Shown: in pieces, positions 21,049 through 28,861 of the stretch
Numbering within the stretch: position 1 is the first letter of the stretch
How the letters are laid out: each line of letters opens with the position of its first letter
Assembly: GCA_964396685.1 (NCBI GenBank)
Contig: CAYNFS010000011.1
Location: 1-38,795 of the forward strand
Length of the DNA stretch: 38,795 nt
DNA from: CAYNFS01 sp964396685
GTDB lineage: Bacteria > Patescibacteriota > Doudnabacteria > UBA920 > 2-01-FULL-46-14
Direction: 5' to 3'
Notes under the pieces: generated by a model
Told to the model about the DNA's origin: nothing
Databases searched by the model: none
The model's input: only the letters and a program-made list of their open reading frames with translations
Position numbers and translations under genes: made by a program

Positions 21049-22413
21049 CTACCACCCGAAGAGCCTGCCGACCTCTTCCGCAGTCTCGCGCTTGCGGGCC
21101 ACTGTCACCTGTCCGTTCTGGGCCACCAGTTTGGCGGGACTGGAAAGCAGACAGTGGTGGGAAGCAAGCGAATCCTGGTAAGCGCCGGTATCCAATAAGG
21201 CAATATATAATTCATCTGTGTCTTCGAGCTTGGGCAGTAAAATGTATTCGCCGCCAGCGGTATATTTGTCATCGCTGTCGCAGGAAGATCCGGCAAGCCA
21301 GACCTTTTGCAAGCGCCTGGTATTCATATGATTGACGGGGACAACATGCCACTTTTGGTGGATAGCCCAAGTGTCTATGAGATCGTTCATAAAACTGCCG
21401 TCGATAACATACCATTTCTTATGATTTTTGTTGCTGACCGCTTTCTCCGCCAAAATTTTGTAGATTGTGATTTGGGCTGGGGCTGCCACATAACTGCCCC
21501 ACTCGGCGATAAGATTTGGGTGCTTTAAGAGGCCGAGTTTGTCGCACTCTTTTTTGGCGGTTTTGATTATTTGGTTGATCAGGCTTTTGCCTGTATAAAA
21601 GTGTTTCTTTTTTTCGAAAGGCACCCCTGCTCCGCCCCCGATATCCAAAGTGTCCAGGGCGGGGTTTTTTTCTTTGAGGGGAGCGTACAAATTTAACGCC
21701 CGTTTTAGCGGTTTGACGAAGCCTTCGATCTTTTCTATCTGTTTGGAGATATGGTAATGCAGGGTGGAAAGGTTTCTCACTTTCCCAATCTTCAAAATTT
21801 CTTCCTCCGTAAATCCGAACCGGTTAAATTTTTTATCCCAGTGAGCTTGGATTTTGACGTCCAAATTTACGCGAATCCCCACCTCTCCTTTGAATTTTTT
21901 GAGCCTCTCAAGCTCATTGTAATCTTCAATGATTGGGATGACGATCAACCCCTTGCTTCTTAGTTCCTCGATAAGGCTGATATATTTTTCAGTTTTAGGC
22001 CCGTTGCAGATCACTCGGATTTTGACGTTGAATTTATCCTGCTCAATCATTCTTTTCACCAAAAAAAGCTCGTTTGCGGAAGCGACATCCAGATTCGCTC
22101 CTTCGGCCACCGCCGGCAAAACGAACTCCTTGGTTTGATTGGCTTTCATGGCATAGTGATAATAGAATTTGCCTTTGTAGCCTAAAACTTTGATGTAAGC
22201 GTTGAAAGTGTCGATGAGATCGCGGACGCGGTTTTCTATAATCGTCGGGAAAACAATTTCCGTGGAAGTTCCGTATTTTTTGACAATGTCAAAAATGTTG
22301 TACTGGTAGTTGCCCTCCCGGACAATCAACTCGCCATCACGGCTTATGTCAAAATATTGAGTGTTGAATTCCTCTCGGCCCAGTTTCCAGAAAGCTTTTA
22401 AGTTTTTGCGCAT
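21049..22413 (-). CDS. PLP-dependent arginine decarboxylase-like protein (SpeA/LysA fold)
   Basis: A group IV decarboxylase with an alanine-racemase-type barrel, 454 aa. The PLP lysine lies in FYYHYAMKANQ (K90). Other motifs are GANLDVASANEL, LHYHISKQIE, LDIGGGAGVPF, IAEWGSYVAAPAQ and GSSCDSDDKY (active-site Cys-Asp near 375). The CDSDD signature and the KANQ form favour biosynthetic arginine decarboxylase (SpeA-like, agmatine for polyamines) over diaminopimelate decarboxylase, but the protein is much shorter than the roughly 630-aa E. coli SpeA. The start MRKNLKAFWKLG at 22413 is preferred to the Met at 22452, which would overlap the rpsB promoter. Substrate is uncertain. Confidence 0.82.
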   Translation of the reverse strand: MRKNLKAFWKLGREEFNTQYFDISRDGELIVREGNYQYNIFDIVKKYGTSTEIVFPTIIENRVRDLIDTFNAYIKVLGYKGKFYYHYAMKANQTKEFVLPAVAEGANLDVASANELFLVKRMIEQDKFNVKIRVICNGPKTEKYISLIEELRSKGLIVIPIIEDYNELERLKKFKGEVGIRVNLDVKIQAHWDKKFNRFGFTEEEILKIGKVRNLSTLHYHISKQIEKIEGFVKPLKRALNLYAPLKEKNPALDTLDIGGGAGVPFEKKKHFYTGKSLINQIIKTAKKECDKLGLLKHPNLIAEWGSYVAAPAQITIYKILAEKAVSNKNHKKWYVIDGSFMNDLIDTWAIHQKWHVVPVNHMNTRRLQKVWLAGSSCDSDDKYTAGGEYILLPKLEDTDELYIALLDTGAYQDSLASHHCLLSSPAKLVAQNGQVTVARKRETAEEVGRLFGW

Positions 22414-22436
22414 GACAAAGTCAATTATACACACGC

Positions 22437-22465
22437 TTGATTTTGCTTGCAAGCTTTGTTATAAT
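22437..22465 (+). promoter_or_regulatory. Promoter of rpsB-tsf
   Basis: TTGATT (22437-22442), 17 bases, TATAAT (22460-22465). Eleven bases separate the -10 from the rpsB ATG and no Shine-Dalgarno is visible, so the leader is at most a few bases. The usual long S2 autoregulatory leader is absent. Confidence 0.75.
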
Positions 22466-22476
22466 CATCCTACTTT

Positions 22477-23214
22477 ATGATCAACTACCCAACTTTAGAA
22501 GAGTTGCTTAATGCCGGAGTTCATTTTGGGCACATGGCTTCTCGCTGGAATCCCAAAATGAGGCCTTTTATTTTCACAACGCGCAACCGGATTCACGTCA
22601 TTAACCTGGAAAAAACCCAGGAATACTTAAAGCGCGCTTTGGACTTTGTCAAAGACACAGCTTCCGCTTCCGGCCAGGTACTTTTTGTGGGAACGAAGCG
22701 GCAAGCCAAAGAGGAAATCAAAAAGGCGGCGATTTCCTGCGGCATGCCCTTTGTTGCGATTCGCTGGTTGGGAGGCACTTTTACTAACTTCAAGACCATC
22801 CAGAAAACCATCAGGAAGCTGGAGAAGCTTCAGAAGCTGAGGGACGGCGAGGATTTTGAGAGCAAATATACAAAAAAGGAAAGACTTCTGATAGAACGGG
22901 AGATTCAAAAACTTGAGCAGCTTTTCGAAGGTACTAAAGGTCTTAAAAAACTCCCCGAGGCTGTATTTGTGGCTGATATAAACCATGATCAGATCGCGGT
23001 CAAGGAAGCTAAAGCCTCGGGGATAAAAGTTGTCGGTCTGGTTGACACAAATTCGGATCCCGAGGGGATTGATTACCCAATTCCTTCAAATGATGATGCC
23101 ATAAAGTCCATCTCTTTGATAGCTAACAAAATTGCGGAGGCGGTTAAAGAAGGAAAATTAACTGCCGGATCGCAAGAAAAGGGTGAGGGCGGAGGGGAGG
23201 AAGCGGGGAAATGA
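22477..23214 (+). CDS. rpsB: 30S ribosomal protein S2
   Basis: Small-subunit protein, 245 aa. Signatures: LEELLNAGVHFGHMASRWNP at the N-terminus, FVGTKRQAKEEI, RWLGGTFTNFKTI, VFVADINHDQIAVKEA, KVVGLVDTNSDPEGIDYPIP and SNDDAIKSI. The C-terminal tail is Gly/Glu-rich. It probably starts on a near-leaderless mRNA and overlaps tsf by an ATGA. Confidence 0.98.
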   Translation: MINYPTLEELLNAGVHFGHMASRWNPKMRPFIFTTRNRIHVINLEKTQEYLKRALDFVKDTASASGQVLFVGTKRQAKEEIKKAAISCGMPFVAIRWLGGTFTNFKTIQKTIRKLEKLQKLRDGEDFESKYTKKERLLIEREIQKLEQLFEGTKGLKKLPEAVFVADINHDQIAVKEAKASGIKVVGLVDTNSDPEGIDYPIPSNDDAIKSISLIANKIAEAVKEGKLTAGSQEKGEGGGEEAGK

Positions 23215-23732
23215 TTTCTGCGAAACAAATCAAGGAGCTTCGGAACAAAACAGGCGCTTCCATAATTGAAGTGAAAAGCGCTTTGCAGGCAGTTTCGGGG
23301 GATGCGAAGAAAGCGGTTGAGATCTTGCGCAAAAAAGGCCAAATCAAAGCCGCCAAAAAAGCAGGCCGAATCGCCGGACAGGGAATGATTGACGCCTATA
23401 TTCACGGGGAGGGGCGAATCGGCGTCTTGGTGGAAGTAAACTGTGAGACGGATTTTGTCGCAAGAAACCAGGAATTCAAAAGTCTAGTTCATGATTTGGC
23501 CCTGCATATTGCTGCGTCTAACCCGCTTTACATTTCGGGCGCGGATGTGCCGGCCGACGTGATAGCCCAAGAAAAAGAACCAGAAAAATTTTTCCGGGAA
23601 GTCTGCCTTTTGGAACAGCCTTTTGTAAAAGACCCGACTATAAACGTGCAGGAACTCATCAACCAGAAGATTGCGGTGATTGGGGAGAACATACAAGTAC
23701 GCCGATTTACCAGATACGCACGAGGGGAGTAA
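23211..23732 (+). CDS. tsf: Elongation factor Ts, short form
   Basis: Nucleotide exchange factor for EF-Tu, in the usual order after rpsB. It is 173 aa against 283 in E. coli, close to the short Thermus-type factors. The N-terminal UBA-like domain (KQIKELRNKTGASIIEVKSA) is followed by the exchange motif NCETDFVARN and one core subdomain that ends QKIAVIGENIQVRRF. The second core repeat is missing. The start overlaps the S2 stop. Confidence 0.96.
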   Translation: MISAKQIKELRNKTGASIIEVKSALQAVSGDAKKAVEILRKKGQIKAAKKAGRIAGQGMIDAYIHGEGRIGVLVEVNCETDFVARNQEFKSLVHDLALHIAASNPLYISGADVPADVIAQEKEPEKFFREVCLLEQPFVKDPTINVQELINQKIAVIGENIQVRRFTRYARGE

Positions 23733-23775
23733 GGTTTAGAAATTAGGTCAATTAGAAATTAGAAATTTCACTCCC
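23733..23775. repeat. AAATTAG word repeat
   Basis: GAAATTAGGTCAATTAGAAA followed by TTAGAAATTTC. It lies between tsf and the TPR gene and is of the same word-repeat style as those inside genes. Confidence 0.5.
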
Positions 23776-24579
23776 GTGTTTGCTTTCCTGCCCCAAGTCC
23801 TAATCATAATTTCCATAGCCGGCATCATCGTTCTGGTATTGCGAAAGCTTCCGGCAGTTACGGCTTTTGTCAAGGGTCTTAAGCTTGAAATTCTTTCGCG
23901 CAAGCTATGGCAGTATGTCTTGGAGGTAAAAGAGCTTTCCAAAAATCCCCATTTTCCGAAGTTTCCCGCATCCTTTCCAAAGATTCATTTGCCGACGGCT
24001 AAATTTCCTTTTCTCAAACGTCCGGATACGCCGGCGTTTTATCTGAAAGAAGCGCAGGTGAATTTTGAAAAGGGTGATTTTGACGAAGCGGAGCGTAAAT
24101 TTATCAAAGCCATCGAAAAGGACAGCCGAAACGAGGAAGCCTATGCCGGTTTGGGCAAAATTTATTTGGCGCAGAAAAATTACGAAGAAGCAATCGAGGT
24201 TTACAAGTATCTGGTCAAGCATTTCCCCGCCAATGATCTCTACCATGCCAATTTGGCACAAGCCTATCATGGCAACAAGCTTTACGAGCAGGCGATCGAG
24301 GCTTACGAGCAGGCGATCGCATTATCCCCTGATAACGCCAAGCGATACGTGAATTTGGGTTTGAGCCTTGAGGCCAAAAACCATACGGAAGAAGCTATTC
24401 TTAATTACCGTAAAGCCGCAGATTTGGAGAGGACCAATACGCAGTTTCTGATGGTTTTGGCTGAAGCGCTGATCAAAAAAGATGACAAGGAAGAAGCCGA
24501 GCACATCTTGGAGCAGATTTTGCAGATAGAACCCACCAACCACGTCGCCCGCGAAAGGCTAATGGGATTGAAATTTTAG
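23776..24579 (+). CDS. Membrane-anchored TPR protein
   Basis: A 267-aa protein starting with GTG. An N-terminal membrane segment (about residues 5-22, LPQVLIIISIAGIIVLVL) is followed by a basic linker and, from about residue 94, five to six tetratricopeptide repeats. Examples are AFYLKEAQVNFEKGDFDEAE, AYAGLGKIYLAQKNYEEAIE and YVNLGLSLEAKNHTEEAI. TPR arrays are protein-binding scaffolds, and the partner is unknown. No clear Shine-Dalgarno is seen before the GTG. The downstream tRNA promoter overlaps its last codons. Confidence 0.85.
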   Translation: MFAFLPQVLIIISIAGIIVLVLRKLPAVTAFVKGLKLEILSRKLWQYVLEVKELSKNPHFPKFPASFPKIHLPTAKFPFLKRPDTPAFYLKEAQVNFEKGDFDEAERKFIKAIEKDSRNEEAYAGLGKIYLAQKNYEEAIEVYKYLVKHFPANDLYHANLAQAYHGNKLYEQAIEAYEQAIALSPDNAKRYVNLGLSLEAKNHTEEAILNYRKAADLERTNTQFLMVLAEALIKKDDKEEAEHILEQILQIEPTNHVARERLMGLKF

Positions 24580-24596
24580 GGAGACAAAATTATAAT
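24568..24596 (+). promoter_or_regulatory. Promoter of the tRNA-Thr/tRNA-Tyr cluster
   Basis: TTGAAA (24568-24573), a 17-base spacer and TATAAT (24591-24596). It overlaps the stop of the TPR gene and lies 11 bases before the tRNA-Thr relic. Confidence 0.7.
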
Positions 24597-24606
24597 CCAA
24601 TAAGGC

Positions 24607-24660
24607 GCCGAGGTAGCTCAACTGGCAGAGCAGGGCTTTTGTAAACGAAGGTTCGCGGCC
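24607..24660 (+). pseudogene. tRNA-Thr-like relic with intact 5' half
   Basis: GCCGAGGTAGCTCAACTGGC and the following AGAGCA match the 5' half of the intact tRNA-Thr at 24679, including the TTTTGTAAAC anticodon loop (TGT). The anticodon stem (GGGCT against ACGAA) does not pair, the T-arm is incomplete, and no acceptor 3' strand follows. It is a decayed or partially duplicated tRNA. Confidence 0.7.
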
Positions 24661-24662
24661 CG

Positions 24663-24767
24663 CCCCGCACCTTCTCCTGCCAAGATAGCTCAACTGGCAG
24701 AGCAGCTGTTTTGTAAACAGCAGGTTGTGGGTTCGAGTCCCACTCTTGGCTTTTAGAAGGTGCGGGG
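24663..24767. repeat. 13-bp inverted repeat flanking tRNA-Thr(UGU)
   Basis: CCCCGCACCTTCT (24663-24675) and AGAAGGTGCGGGG (24755-24767) are exact complements that embrace the complete tRNA. They could form a stem enclosing the tRNA in the precursor transcript, or mark an insertion. Confidence 0.75.
24679..24751 (+). tRNA. tRNA-Thr(UGU)
   Basis: A 73-base cloverleaf. The acceptor GCCAAGA/TCTTGGC, D-stem GCTC/GAGC, anticodon stem GCTGT/ACAGC with loop TTTGTAA (anticodon TGT) and T-stem GTGGG/CCCAC all pair perfectly. The discriminator is T, and CCA is not encoded. Confidence 0.97.
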
Positions 24768-24788
24768 TGAAATTCCGCGGGGTGAGTT

Positions 24789-24818
24789 TCCGCCAAAAGC
24801 GGATCCGCCTCTGGCGGA
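24789..24818. repeat. TCCGCC/GGCGGA palindromic repeat between tRNAs
   Basis: TCCGCCAAAAGCGGA is followed directly by TCCGCCTCTGGCGGA, two small hairpins in tandem. Confidence 0.7.
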
Positions 24819-24855
24819 CAAGTCCTCTCCTCGGCTTTGGAATGTTTTGTAAAAT

Positions 24856-24939
24856 GGGCGGTTGGCAGAGCGGACAATTGCACCTGACTGTAAATCAGGC
24901 GCCATAATGGCTGCGGGGGTTCGAATCCCTCACCGCCCA
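24856..24939 (+). tRNA. tRNA-Tyr(GUA)
   Basis: Class II tRNA of 84 bases with a long variable arm. Acceptor GGGCGGT/ACCGCCC, anticodon stem CCTGA/TCAGG with loop CTGTAAA (anticodon GTA), and T-stem GGGGG/CCCTC. No CCA is encoded. Confidence 0.96.
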
Positions 24940-24942
24940 TTT

Positions 24943-24972
24943 TTGACAACTTCAGTATTTCTATGCTATAAT
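24943..24972 (+). promoter_or_regulatory. Promoter of the signalling operon
   Basis: Consensus TTGACA (24943-24948), an 18-base spacer and consensus TATAAT (24967-24972), 34 bases before the first response regulator ATG. It starts 4 bases after tRNA-Tyr. Confidence 0.8.
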
Positions 24973-25006
24973 TATTTTGTAATAATTAAGCTTTTTATTT
25001 TTATTT

Positions 25007-25399
25007 ATGGCAGGGAAACAAAAAATTTTGGTGGTTGAGGATGAAGAAATTCTCCTCACGGCGCTGCGAGAAGAATTAGCAACCGGGGGGTATGAATCCG
25101 AGGGGGCGGTGGACGGAGTTGAGGGCTTGGAGAAAGTCAAAACTTTCAAGCCAGATTTAATTTTACTGGATCTTCTCATGCCCAAGATGGACGGCATGGA
25201 AATGCTTCAAAAGCTTAAGGCTGACAGCGAGACCCGCGAAGTTCCTGTCGTGATTCTCACTAACCTTTCAGACTACGAAAAAATTTCCGAGGCCCTGTCT
25301 TTGGGCGCTATGGATTATCTAGTCAAAGCCAATTATAAATTGGAAGACTTATTGGATAAAGTAAAAACCGTGCTTGGCCGCCGGGGCGGTCAAGCTTAA
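25007..25399 (+). CDS. Stand-alone response regulator receiver
   Basis: A single CheY-like receiver domain, 130 aa, with no output domain. The acidic pocket VVEDEE (E11, D12), phosphoacceptor LLDLLMP (D55), switch Thr in VVILTN (T85) and conserved Lys in DYLVKAN (K107) are all present, so phosphorylation is expected. It is the first gene of a six- or seven-gene operon with two histidine kinases. It probably signals by protein contact, as CheY does, not by DNA binding. Confidence 0.93.
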   Translation: MAGKQKILVVEDEEILLTALREELATGGYESEGAVDGVEGLEKVKTFKPDLILLDLLMPKMDGMEMLQKLKADSETREVPVVILTNLSDYEKISEALSLGAMDYLVKANYKLEDLLDKVKTVLGRRGGQA

Positions 25400-25407
25400 A
25401 GAACAAG

Positions 25408-25677
25408 ATGCGAAACCCAGAGGATTATAGAAACCTGATTACTGAAATTATCCGCAAGCAAATGGATATCTTGGGGCCGGAAATTGCCACAGCCAAGGCG
25501 GCAAAGGTAGAAGGGCTTAAAGTTTCAAGCAGTGGAGAAGCAGAGGAGGTCAAAGGCAATCCCGATGAGGTTTTACAAAAACTGGTGAATGAATATATTG
25601 CCCTTTCCGGCGAGATTGTGAAAAACATCTTGGAGCCCGTTTTTGCGAAGTACCCGGAAATAAAATTAAAAATTTAA
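25408..25677 (+). CDS. Small unknown protein in signalling operon
   Basis: An 89-aa soluble, mostly helical protein (MRNPEDYRNLITEIIRKQMD), with a low-complexity middle (SSSGEAEEVKGNPDEV) and a helical end (YIALSGEIVKNILEPVFAKY). I recognise no family. It lies 8 bp after the receiver gene and 4 bp before a membrane protein gene, so it is very likely co-expressed. It could be an adaptor or a phosphotransfer partner, although no obvious Hpt histidine motif is visible. Confidence 0.65.
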   Translation: MRNPEDYRNLITEIIRKQMDILGPEIATAKAAKVEGLKVSSSGEAEEVKGNPDEVLQKLVNEYIALSGEIVKNILEPVFAKYPEIKLKI

Positions 25678-25681
25678 ACAA

Positions 25682-25975
25682 ATGGATTTCACGATTATTA
25701 TCCAAGGGCTGGTGATTGTTATCATCATTGGGGTAGTCTATAGTCTTTGGCAAACGACCAAATCCTACGGAGGCCTGATTGGAGCGGCGCTAAAATGGAT
25801 AGGTTTAGGGATGGCATTTTTTTCGCTCGAGGCTTTGGATCGGGTTTTGGGGAATTACGGTTTTATTAAAAGCTTCGGGTTTTTAAGTTCAGACCTCATT
25901 CATAATATAGTTTTGCTTTTGGGTCTTCTTTTCTCGGCAATCGGTTTTTCCAGGCTCACCAAAGTCGCGAAATAG
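25682..25975 (+). CDS. Small three-helix membrane protein in signalling operon
   Basis: A 97-aa protein with three hydrophobic segments at about 3-22 (FTIIIQGLVIVIIIGVVYSL), 30-48 (GLIGAALKWIGLGMAFFSLE) and 70-88 (HNIVLLLGLLFSAIGF). No family is recognised. It could be a membrane sensor or anchor for the kinase encoded 21 bp downstream. Confidence 0.65.
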   Translation: MDFTIIIQGLVIVIIIGVVYSLWQTTKSYGGLIGAALKWIGLGMAFFSLEALDRVLGNYGFIKSFGFLSSDLIHNIVLLLGLLFSAIGFSRLTKVAK

Positions 25976-25996
25976 GCCAAAGAAACAAAAATAAAA

Positions 25997-27727
25997 ATGA
26001 CAATCCAGTCGTCTGTGTTGATTGCCGCGATTTTTTCAGGAATCGTTCTGATCATTTTTTGGTTTGAGTATCGAAGGATACGCAAGAGGCTTTTCAAAAG
26101 AGAGGAACAGATGAGGCATAGGATGTATGAATTGTCCATTTTGCGGGAGATCGGGGAGAGAATCGGTTATTCCTTGAACATCCAAAAAATCGTCGAGGTG
26201 ATTGCCGGAAGCTTAGGAAAGCTATTGCCTTATTCGACAGTCGCCTATATGCTGCCGAGCGAAGAGGGGCGGCTTGTGTTCAAGATCGCTTTGGCGGAAT
26301 CGGTTAACAAAACTTTTGTGAGTGAAGTGCGCTCGCGCATGCTCAAGGCCTGCACAACCCTTTTTAACAAGGATTATGTTGAGAAAGACGTGGAGGAGAG
26401 CGTTTCCGGCGTAGTCACCGATCCTACAAGCCGGGAGAAGGTCGAGTCTTTTTTTAACGTCCCCATTGTCATAAACAGCAAGCCCGCCGGGATTTTTACC
26501 GTGGCTTCAGTTGAGTCGGGGCTTTACAAGACCAGTGAAGAAGTCGAGATCCTGTACACGATCATGGGCCAGGCTTCAGAGGCTGTGTCCAAGCTGCAAA
26601 CAGTTTTGGAAATAGAAAAGGGCAAGCTAAACGCCATGGTGGCGAGCATGGCAGACGGCATTTTGATGGTTGATACCCAAAACAGGCTTTTGGTGGTAAA
26701 TCAACAAGCCAAGAAAATGCTGAATTTGCAAACGGATGAGCCGACGGTCTTTGACGTTTTGGACGCTTTGTCGGACAAATTTGACCTGCGTACCAAGATT
26801 GAAGAAAGTATCAAAAAAGACCAGTTGATTGTCGAAGACGAAATTGAGCTGGGGCAGAGATTCTTGCAGATTTTGATAACGCCGGTCAAAGACAATAAAA
26901 ATGAGCCTTTGGGCAGCGCTGTTTTGCTGCATGACATCACACGCGAAAAAGAGCTGGAAAAGATGCGGGAGGATTTCACCTCCATGATGGTGCACGAACT
27001 GCGCTCGCCCTTGACTGGTATTCGGAGCATAGCCACACTTCTCAAAAACAAAAATATCTTAGCGGAACAGCAAAAATACCAGCAGTTCGTAGGTTTGATC
27101 AGCACTAACAGCAATTCCATGCTGGATTTGGTAAATGACCTGCTGGATGTGGCGAAATTGGAATCGGGAAAATTTGAAGTTTTCAAGAAGCCGGCTGATT
27201 TGCGACTTATACTTGAACAGCGCATCGAGTCTTTTAACAGCTTGGCTCAAGAGACCAAACTCTTTTTGGAGAAAAAGATTGCCCCAGAAGTCCCTGCCTC
27301 TTTAGCAATGGACGAAAACAAAATAGCGCAGGTTTTAAACAATCTCCTAAGCAATGCGATTAAATTTACCCAACCTGGCGGAAAAATCACTTTGGGAGCC
27401 TTTGTCTGCAAAAAGGATCAAGACCTGGCCGCATTTGCGGTTTCTTCCGATATGGCCTGGCAGGGCTTAAAAAAAGGACTCAAATGTCCGGCAGATTCTG
27501 TGGTGGTGAGCGTCACCGATACGGGCCTTGGCATATCTCAATCCGAAATTCCCAAACTTTTCAACAAATTCCAGCAATTGTCTACCTCAACCAGAAGCAG
27601 CAAGAAAGGCACGGGGCTGGGGCTGGTCATTGTCAAAGGCATTGTGGAGGCCCACGGCGGCGAAGTCGGCGTGCTTTCCGAGGAGGGGCGGGGGACGACC
27701 TTTTACTTTACTCTTCCCTTAAATTAA
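25997..27727 (+). CDS. Membrane histidine kinase with GAF-like and PAS domains
   Basis: A 576-aa sensor kinase. Order: one membrane helix (residues 6-23), coiled-coil linker, GAF-like domain (about 45-195), PAS domain (about 210-315, MADGILMVDTQNRLLVVNQQ), HisKA with phosphoacceptor His333 in MMVHELRSPLTGIRS, and HATPase. The ATPase boxes are N (NKIAQVLNNLLSNAIKFT), G1 (VTDTGLGIS), F (KLFNKFQ) and G2 (GTGLGLVIVKG). An unusual insert of about 30 residues (DLAAFAVSSDMAWQGLKKGL) lies between the N and G1 boxes. With only a few residues outside the membrane, the signal is probably cytoplasmic. Partners are likely the receivers at 25007 and 27736. Confidence 0.94.
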   Translation: MTIQSSVLIAAIFSGIVLIIFWFEYRRIRKRLFKREEQMRHRMYELSILREIGERIGYSLNIQKIVEVIAGSLGKLLPYSTVAYMLPSEEGRLVFKIALAESVNKTFVSEVRSRMLKACTTLFNKDYVEKDVEESVSGVVTDPTSREKVESFFNVPIVINSKPAGIFTVASVESGLYKTSEEVEILYTIMGQASEAVSKLQTVLEIEKGKLNAMVASMADGILMVDTQNRLLVVNQQAKKMLNLQTDEPTVFDVLDALSDKFDLRTKIEESIKKDQLIVEDEIELGQRFLQILITPVKDNKNEPLGSAVLLHDITREKELEKMREDFTSMMVHELRSPLTGIRSIATLLKNKNILAEQQKYQQFVGLISTNSNSMLDLVNDLLDVAKLESGKFEVFKKPADLRLILEQRIESFNSLAQETKLFLEKKIAPEVPASLAMDENKIAQVLNNLLSNAIKFTQPGGKITLGAFVCKKDQDLAAFAVSSDMAWQGLKKGLKCPADSVVVSVTDTGLGISQSEIPKLFNKFQQLSTSTRSSKKGTGLGLVIVKGIVEAHGGEVGVLSEEGRGTTFYFTLPLN

Positions 27728-27735
27728 AGAAGAAC

Positions 27736-28122
27736 ATGAATCCCAAAAGTCAAAAACCCAAAATTGCGGTGGTTGAGGACGAGGAGGCCTTGCAGCGGGT
27801 CTTGGTGGAACTTTTGAAAATGTCCGGTTACGATGCCGCGGGGATTACGACTGGCACGGAAGCTGTGGAAATGATCCCCAAACTTTTACCCGATTTGATT
27901 TTGCTTGATATTATTTTGCCGGAGCTCAACGGTTTTGAGGTCATGCGCAAGCTTTCGGCGAATCCTTTAACCGCCAAAATCCCGATAATTGTTTTGACTA
28001 ACCTGGCCGATGGGCGGGAGCGGCGACAGGCTATGGAGTTGGGCGCCAAGGATTACTTGGTCAAGGCTGACTATGATTTTCAAACCATTCAAAAAATTAT
28101 CAAGGAGATACTGCGAAGATGA
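27736..28122 (+). CDS. Stand-alone response regulator receiver
   Basis: A second single-domain receiver, 128 aa, with acidic pocket VVEDEE, phosphoacceptor LLDIILPE (D58), switch Thr in IIVLTN and Lys in DYLVKAD. No output domain is present. The start at 27736 gives a full receiver; a longer upstream frame overlaps the kinase and has no similarity. The stop overlaps the next kinase start (ATGA). Confidence 0.93.
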   Translation: MNPKSQKPKIAVVEDEEALQRVLVELLKMSGYDAAGITTGTEAVEMIPKLLPDLILLDIILPELNGFEVMRKLSANPLTAKIPIIVLTNLADGRERRQAMELGAKDYLVKADYDFQTIQKIIKEILRR

Positions 28123-28859
28123 CGAGATTTAAAAATATCCTTGGGACCGTAGCCAAGGCCAGCATTGAAAACATTACCGCGGATTTTGTCTCACTGGCGA
28201 GCCACCAACTCCGCACCCCCCTCTCGGCGATCAAATGGAACACGGAGCTCCTGCTGATGCAAAAACAAGGCAAGCTTACCGGAAAACAGCTGCGGTATCT
28301 GCATGAAATTTATCGGTCTAACGAACGGGCGATTAGCCTGGTTAACGATCTTTTGGATGTCTCGCGAATCCAGGAAGGGGAAATCCATTTGGAGTTTCGG
28401 CCCACCAAGGTTGAAAGCGTGGTTGAGGAAATTATCGACAATTTCACGACTTTAATTAAGGCCAGCAAAGTCAGCATCAATTTTGAAATCGTCAATGGCC
28501 CTTTGCCCAAGATTGAAACCGACCGAGAGAAGCTCAAGCGCATTATCATTAATCTCTTATCCAATTCCATCAAATATACGCCGGCTCGCGGCAAAATCAG
28601 GATTACTGTTGAAAAAGATACCAATTATGTTAAAATTACGGTTGTGGATTCCGGCATCGGGATCCCAAAAGCCGACCAGCCGAAAGTCTTCAAGAAGTTC
28701 TTTAGAAGCCCCAATGTGATAAAACTGGCGCCCGACGGCACGGGGCTCGGACTTTTCATCGCCAAATCTTTGGTTGAAGCCATGGGCGGAAAAATCGGCT
28801 TTAGATCTCAAGAAGGGAAAGGAACGAGTTTTCATTTCATTCTTCCGGTTAAGGTCTAA
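28119..28859 (+). CDS. Soluble histidine kinase without sensor domain
   Basis: A 246-aa kinase core alone: a short N-terminal helix, HisKA with His29 in SLASHQLRTPLSAIKW, and HATPase with N box (REKLKRIIINLLSNSIKYT), G1 (VDSGIGIP), F (FKKFFR) and G2 (GTGLGLFIAKSLVEAMGG). There are no membrane helices and no PAS or GAF domain, so it must receive input from a partner, perhaps the receiver encoded by the overlapping upstream gene. Confidence 0.93.
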   Translation: MTRFKNILGTVAKASIENITADFVSLASHQLRTPLSAIKWNTELLLMQKQGKLTGKQLRYLHEIYRSNERAISLVNDLLDVSRIQEGEIHLEFRPTKVESVVEEIIDNFTTLIKASKVSINFEIVNGPLPKIETDREKLKRIIINLLSNSIKYTPARGKIRITVEKDTNYVKITVVDSGIGIPKADQPKVFKKFFRSPNVIKLAPDGTGLGLFIAKSLVEAMGGKIGFRSQEGKGTSFHFILPVKV

Positions 28860-28861
28860 AT

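Noticed and set aside
21049..22413. Calling the decarboxylase gene lysA
   Set aside because: The CDSDD motif and KANQ form fit the arginine decarboxylase branch better, and no lysine pathway genes are nearby. The symbol is left empty because the substrate is unproven.
24590..24949. Minus-strand open frame across the tRNA cluster
   Set aside because: It translates the complement of tRNA-Tyr, tRNA-Thr and the relic. The peptide is a familiar antisense-tRNA artefact.
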